Positions 6,951-10,516 of a stretch of DNA of 10,516 nt are shown piece after piece. Within the stretch, counting starts at the first letter, position 1, and each line of letters starts with the position of its first letter. Under the pieces are notes generated by a model that searched no databases, had not been told where the DNA came from, and saw nothing but the letters and a program-made list of their open reading frames with translations. The stretch is taken from positions 1 to 10,516 of the forward strand of contig DAOVUK010000058.1 in the NCBI GenBank assembly GCA_030632625.1. The letters run 5' to 3'. Both the position numbers and the translations under genes were made by a program. This stretch comes from Gammaproteobacteria bacterium (lineage in GTDB: Bacteria > Pseudomonadota > Gammaproteobacteria > GRL18).

Positions 6951-7058
6951 TGTTGGGCTTCGCAGGCTCAGCACCAACCTACGCCCAAAGGAAGTGCCCT
7001 TGGGGTACGAAAACATAAGCGTGACTGTAGGTTGGCGCTGAGCCTGCGAAGCCCAACA
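6951..7058. repeat. REP doublet (foldback element), family 2, GTAG facing inward
   Basis: Positions 6951-6982 and 7027-7058 are 32-bp inverted repeats with a single mismatch, around a 44-nt spacer. In the right arm GTAG (7027-7030) is followed by an own hairpin: GTTGG (7031-7035) with CCAAC (7053-7057), and GCT (7037-7039) with AGC (7050-7052). The left arm is the mirror copy, ending in CTAC (6979-6982). The spacer has an extra hairpin (6984-6991 with 6997-7004, one mismatch). The arms are close to those at 9864-9947 but point the other way. It starts 11 nt after the dehydrogenase stop. On the minus strand a T run follows it, so it could end transcription coming from the right. Confidence 0.85.
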
Positions 7059-7093
7059 AAAAAGCTATCTTAATTCTCAAATAATATGGATAA

Positions 7094-7489
<396 letters not shown>

Positions 7490-7501
7490 AATTAAAATTT
7501 G

Positions 7502-8545
7502 ATGACAATACAAAAAATGAATACATACGAACAAATATTAACGCAACTCAATGAAAACCCCAAAACATGGCTAATCACCGGTGTGGCAGGTTTCATCGGC
7601 TCAAACCTGTTAGAAACTTTACTGGTAAATAATCAAAAAGTAGTTGGCCTGGATAATTTTTCGACCGGACATCAACACAATTTTGATCAGGTTCAAGCCA
7701 TTGTGTCGTCTGAACAATGGGACAATTTCACCTTTATTGAGGGTGATATTCGTGACCTTAAAACCTGTGAATCAGCCTGTAATGGCGTTGATTTTGTTTT
7801 ACATCAGGCAGCATTAGGTTCAGTGCCGCGTTCTATTGAAGATCCGATCACCACCAATGAAAATAATATTTCCGGCTATTTAAATATGCTGGTGGCGGCA
7901 AAAAATGCCAAAGTTTCCCGTTTTGTGTATGCCGCATCAAGCTCGACTTATGGGGATCATCCTGATTTACCCAAGGTTGAAGATAAAATTGGCAGCCCTT
8001 TGTCGCCCTATGCCGTAACAAAAGTCGTCAATGAACTGTATGCTGATGTTTTTGCCAGGACTTATGGTTTTAAAGCAATTGGTCTGCGCTATTTTAATAT
8101 TTTTGGTCAACGTCAGGATCCCAACGGTGCTTATGCGGCGGTGATCCCCAAATGGGTGGCCAGTATTATGGCAAATGAAACGGTATATATTAACGGTGAT
8201 GGTGAAACCAGTCGGGATTTTTGTTATATAGAAAATGTGATGCAGATGAATATTCTTGCTGCAACCAGCGAAAATGAGGAGGCGGCTAATCAGGTTTATA
8301 ATGTGGCCCTGAATCACCGCACAACATTGACTGAATTATTTCATTTTATTCAAGATAAACTTAAAGCAAGACTGCCGGAACTTAAAGAAACGGAACTGCT
8401 TTACCGGGATTTTCGCGCAGGTGACGTTCGACATTCTCAGGCCGATATTAGTAAAGCACAAACTCTTCTGGGTTATGAGCCGAGTCATGTGATCGATGAG
8501 GGTCTTGAAGAAGCAATGGACTGGTATGTTAATGATTTAAAGTAA
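7502..8545 (+). CDS. wbpP: UDP-GlcNAc/GalNAc (uronate) 4-epimerase, WbpP/TviC family
   Basis: 347 residues from the ATG at 7502; an ATG at 7517 (MNTYEQ) fits the family N-terminus about as well, and neither has a clear ribosome site. It is an extended short-chain dehydrogenase/reductase. Seen: the NAD-binding loop TGVAGFIG (26-33), Asp51 after VVGL for the NAD ribose, the active-site segment AASSSTYG (144-151) with Ser, and Tyr170/Lys174 in [29 protein letters not shown] and [14 protein letters not shown] are near-identical to Pseudomonas WbpP. The enzyme interconverts the gluco and galacto forms of UDP-N-acetylhexosamines or their uronates. It forms a pathway unit with the dehydrogenase at 5663, now separated from it by a repeat and a protease gene. 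Confidence 0.95.
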   Translation: MTIQKMNTYEQILTQLNENPKTWLITGVAGFIGSNLLETLLVNNQKVVGLDNFSTGHQHNFDQVQAIVSSEQWDNFTFIEGDIRDLKTCESACNGVDFVLHQAALGSVPRSIEDPITTNENNISGYLNMLVAAKNAKVSRFVYAASSSTYGDHPDLPKVEDKIGSPLSPYAVTKVVNELYADVFARTYGFKAIGLRYFNIFGQRQDPNGAYAAVIPKWVASIMANETVYINGDGETSRDFCYIENVMQMNILAATSENEEAANQVYNVALNHRTTLTELFHFIQDKLKARLPELKETELLYRDFRAGDVRHSQADISKAQTLLGYEPSHVIDEGLEEAMDWYVNDLK

Positions 8546-8641
8546 TTATAAAAATAAATAAGACTTTTTTTTCAAAAACAAGCTATAGTAAGAGAAAGTA
8601 TATAAAACACAGTTATCCTGAAAAATTATAAGAGGCTAAGA

Positions 8642-8803
8642 ATGCAGCAGGTAACGGGGGATAGAAGGAATTTAAATAAGGCATTTCCTTTAACTGATTG
8701 TGATAAACATCAGGTGGATTGTGAACGACGCTGTGGAAAAGAGCGGCGCAAACATCGTCGAAACTCTGATGTTGCCAGAAATATTATCAATATTATCAAT
8801 TAA
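8642..8803 (+). CDS. Small Cys/Arg-rich protein, unrecognised
   Basis: A 53-residue frame starting at ATG 8642 and preceded by GAGG (8632-8635), one of the best ribosome sites in the window, 6 nt before the start. It has three Cys (20, 27, 31) and a strongly basic middle: ERRCGKERRKHRRN (28-41). Short RRxGKERR-type motifs occur in small proteins and at the ends of signalling proteins, but I cannot assign a function. The last residues (NIINIIN) are coded by a 9-bp tandem repeat. It lies alone in the gap between the epimerase and radical SAM genes. The good ribosome site supports a real gene; the lack of a recognised family and the short length speak against certainty. Confidence 0.45.
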   Translation: MQQVTGDRRNLNKAFPLTDCDKHQVDCERRCGKERRKHRRNSDVARNIINIIN

Positions 8804-8859
8804 GTTGAGCTGCATTGCTGCAGGCCAGATTTTCTGATTGTTTAAAGTGTCAAATTTAT

Positions 8860-8883
8860 TTACAATTAAATTTTTAATTGTAA
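8860..8883. other. Perfect AT-rich palindrome upstream of radical SAM gene
   Basis: TTACAATTAAA (8860-8870) and its complement (8873-8883) are perfect 11-bp inverted repeats with a 2-nt centre. It lies 54 nt before the radical SAM start. It could be an operator for a dimeric regulator or a weak hairpin; a run of eight T begins about 10 nt later. The sequence alone does not decide between these. Confidence 0.35.
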
Positions 8884-8937
8884 GGACTGCTATTTTTTTT
8901 CCCATGTTAACCTTCAAACAGAACAACATCACTCCTT

Positions 8938-9867
8938 ATGTATCTTGATCAGGTCGTCCTGACTTTTGGGCGGGCGATGCGTGAAAAGTATGGTTACAAA
9001 GTTCATAAACTGTCGATCGATGCTCAGTTTACCTGCCCTAACCGGGATGGTACAAAAGGCATTGGCGGATGCACCTTTTGTAATAATACGTCCTTTAGTC
9101 CTAATTCCAGAAAGCCGCCCGCAGTTGATGCTCAAATAGACGCTGGACGGCAGGTTATATTAAAGCGTACCGGTGCTACCCGCTTTCTGGCCTATTTTCA
9201 GGCCTACACCAATACCTATGCTGATATCAGCTATTTAAAATCACTTTATGACAATGCTTTGTCTCATCCTGATGTGATTGGTTTATCCATCGGTACACGA
9301 CCTGATTGCGTGCCTGATGGTGTGTTAAAATTATTGACACAATATCAGCAGCAGGGCTATGAGATCTGGTTAGAACTGGGTCTGCAGTCCAGTTTTGATA
9401 AGACACTGGATAGGGTCAATCGTGGCCATGGTTTTGCTGAGTATCAGGATGCCATACAACGGGCACATCATTATGGTCTGCAGGTTTGTACTCATCTTAT
9501 CGTTGGTTTACCCGGTGAGACCGCTGAGCATAGCCTCACCAGTATGTCCCGGGTATTAGAAACGCAACCTGCAGGCATTAAGATTCATCCCCTGCATATT
9601 GTTAAAGGCACCCAGATTGCACGTCAATGGAAAAGTGGTGATTTTAAAGCGCTCACGATGGATGAATATGTTGATACTGTCGTTGAGATGGTTAATATGG
9701 CACCGGATGATATGATTTTTCATCGCCTGACAGGCACCGCTTCTGAAGATTTATTGTTGGCGCCTGACTGGTGTAGTAAAAAATGGCTGGTGTTGAATGA
9801 AATTACCAGAAGATTAGATAAATCCAACGTTTATCCTCTCAATAAAAAAACGGTCTGTTTTTCGTAG
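8938..9867 (+). CDS. yhcC: TIGR01212-type radical SAM protein (YhcC-like)
   Basis: 309 residues, the same length as E. coli YhcC. The radical SAM cluster Cys are C33, C45 and C48 in FTCPNRDGTKGIGGCTFC, with the C-x11-C-x2-C spacing of this family instead of the classic CxxxCxxC. Further family blocks are HKLSIDAQF, YFQAYTNTYA, IGTRPDC, WLELGLQSS, HLIVGLPGE and HPLHIVKGT. The fold binds a 4Fe-4S cluster and SAM and starts radical chemistry; the physiological substrate of this family is not known to me. No good ribosome site precedes the ATG. The stop TAG (9865-9867) lies in the left end of the repeat at 9864-9947, so the last codons may differ from the ancestral end. The neighbouring kdsC has no clear functional link. 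Confidence 0.92.
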   Translation: MYLDQVVLTFGRAMREKYGYKVHKLSIDAQFTCPNRDGTKGIGGCTFCNNTSFSPNSRKPPAVDAQIDAGRQVILKRTGATRFLAYFQAYTNTYADISYLKSLYDNALSHPDVIGLSIGTRPDCVPDGVLKLLTQYQQQGYEIWLELGLQSSFDKTLDRVNRGHGFAEYQDAIQRAHHYGLQVCTHLIVGLPGETAEHSLTSMSRVLETQPAGIKIHPLHIVKGTQIARQWKSGDFKALTMDEYVDTVVEMVNMAPDDMIFHRLTGTASEDLLLAPDWCSKKWLVLNEITRRLDKSNVYPLNKKTVCFS

Positions 9868-9947
9868 GTTGGCGGTGAGCGTTAGCGAACCCCAACAGAT
9901 GTTTGCCGGTGTTTTTGTTGGGGTTCGCAAGCTCACCGCCAACCTAC
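9864..9947. repeat. REP doublet (REPIN-like foldback element), family 2, GTAG facing outward
   Basis: The left arm (9864-9897) and right arm (9916-9947) are inverted copies, the left being 2 nt longer in its middle, with an 18-nt spacer. GTAG stands at 9864-9867 and CTAC at 9944-9947, at the outer ends. Each arm folds on itself: in the left arm GTTGG pairs with CCAAC, GGT with ACC and GC with GC around GTTA. It shares the GTAGGTTGG start, the TGAGC centre and the CCCAACA end with the element at 6951-7058, which has the opposite orientation. It occupies nearly all of the space between the radical SAM gene and kdsC. Confidence 0.85.
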
Positions 9948-9973
9948 AAGAGCAGATGTAAGATGTTAATATT

Positions 9974-10516
9974 ATGATTAAAAGAAAAGCCCAGCAAATC
10001 AAACTGCTTATTTTTGATGTTGACGGTGTTTTAACCGATGGTATGCTCAGCTATGGCCCTGAAGGTGAATTATTTAAACAATTTAATGTAAAAGATGGCG
10101 TCGGCATTAAATTACTGCAACAGCAGGGGATCAGCGTTGCTGTGATTACGGCCAAAGACTCCGGCCCATTGACACGACGGATGAATGATTTATCCGTTGA
10201 GCATTTTTATCCGGGTTGTAATAATAAGCTGGAGGCGTTTGCCGAATTGCTGGATGTTTTATCGCTGGACAGCGAGCAGGCGGCGTATGTAGGTGATGAT
10301 GTGATTGACCTGCCGGTGATGACCAGAGTTGGTCTGTCGATTGCGGTTCAGGATGCCCATGCGTTTGTTAAAAAGAGCGCTGATTATATTACTATTGCAA
10401 AAGGCGGTCAGGGAGTTGCCCGGGAAGTGGCCGATCTGATCCTCGATGCTCAGTTTGATCTGGATAAGCTTTATGCTCAGATGGCCAGCGGCCAGAAAGG
10501 CAAAATTGTCCAGTAA
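9974..10516 (+). CDS. kdsC: 3-deoxy-D-manno-octulosonate 8-phosphate phosphatase (KdsC)
   Basis: 180 residues, complete; the TAA stop ends on the last base of the window. KdsC releases phosphate from Kdo-8-phosphate, giving free Kdo for lipopolysaccharide, in the cytoplasm. It is a cap-less HAD phosphatase acting as a tetramer. Seen: LLIFDVDGVLTDG (11-23) with nucleophile Asp15 and acid/base Asp17, the Thr of motif II in VITAKDS (57-63), Lys85 in NNKLEAF, GDDVIDLPVM (107-116) with the Mg-binding acidic residues, and GGQGVARE (144-151) near the C-terminus. Motif II reads ITAKDS where most relatives have ITGRxS. Start at ATG 9974; a five-codon frame (ATG 9963, stop TGA 9975-9977) overlaps it. 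No strong ribosome site is present, and the repeat ends 26 nt before the start. Kdo synthesis supports a Gram-negative host. Confidence 0.93.
   Translation: MIKRKAQQIKLLIFDVDGVLTDGMLSYGPEGELFKQFNVKDGVGIKLLQQQGISVAVITAKDSGPLTRRMNDLSVEHFYPGCNNKLEAFAELLDVLSLDSEQAAYVGDDVIDLPVMTRVGLSIAVQDAHAFVKKSADYITIAKGGQGVAREVADLILDAQFDLDKLYAQMASGQKGKIVQ

Noticed and set aside
6951..7058. Foldback element as a rho-independent terminator for tviB
   Set aside because: On the plus strand it is followed by A residues, not T; only minus-strand use would fit, and no minus-strand gene is supported.

Overview
The window looks like chromosomal DNA of a Gammaproteobacterium with moderately low GC. The best evidence is the last third: a dehydrogenase/epimerase pair closely resembling Pseudomonas WbpO/WbpP and Salmonella TviB/TviC, a YhcC-type radical SAM protein and a KdsC phosphatase of Kdo (LPS) synthesis. 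The genus cannot be told from the sequence. All confident genes are on the plus strand, and few starts have a clear Shine-Dalgarno sequence.

Positions 284-4073 hold a compact cassette. It opens with a Cys-rich exported protein (Tat-like RR leader plus a CTPGYYKNH domain). A PqqD-like peptide chaperone, an HprK-related kinase A and a family PF14907-like nucleotidyltransferase follow, with spacings of 19, 7 and 3 nt. After 17 nt comes an unrecognised protein with a signal peptide, one C-terminal membrane helix and a very Arg/Lys-rich tail. The kinase, chaperone and nucleotidyltransferase set is known as the HPr-rel-A association, whose biochemical function is, as far as I know, undefined. I infer a system that modifies a secreted protein, with the 284-952 product as candidate substrate. 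This is the most likely undescribed system in the window.

Positions 4299-8545 are an exopolysaccharide/envelope region. It has an ATPase of the exosortase (XrtA/PEP-CTERM) locus type, a UDP-N-acetylhexosamine 6-dehydrogenase (TviB/WbpO) and a UDP-GlcNAc/GalNAc 4-epimerase (TviC/WbpP). The last two together would supply UDP-N-acetylgalactosaminuronic acid. They are separated by a foldback repeat and a small clan AA aspartic protease gene, which look inserted. No exosortase, glycosyltransferase or PEP-CTERM protein is visible here, so the rest of that locus must lie elsewhere.

Positions 8546-10516 hold a small Cys/Arg-rich ORF (8642-8803), the radical SAM protein and kdsC, which ends on the last base of the window.

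Three foldback elements (4-72, 6951-7058, 9864-9947) are REP doublets: each arm carries GTAG at the foot of its own hairpin, as in REP sequences handled by RAYT transposases. They belong to two sequence families and show two different orientations. One of them supplies the stop codon of the radical SAM gene.
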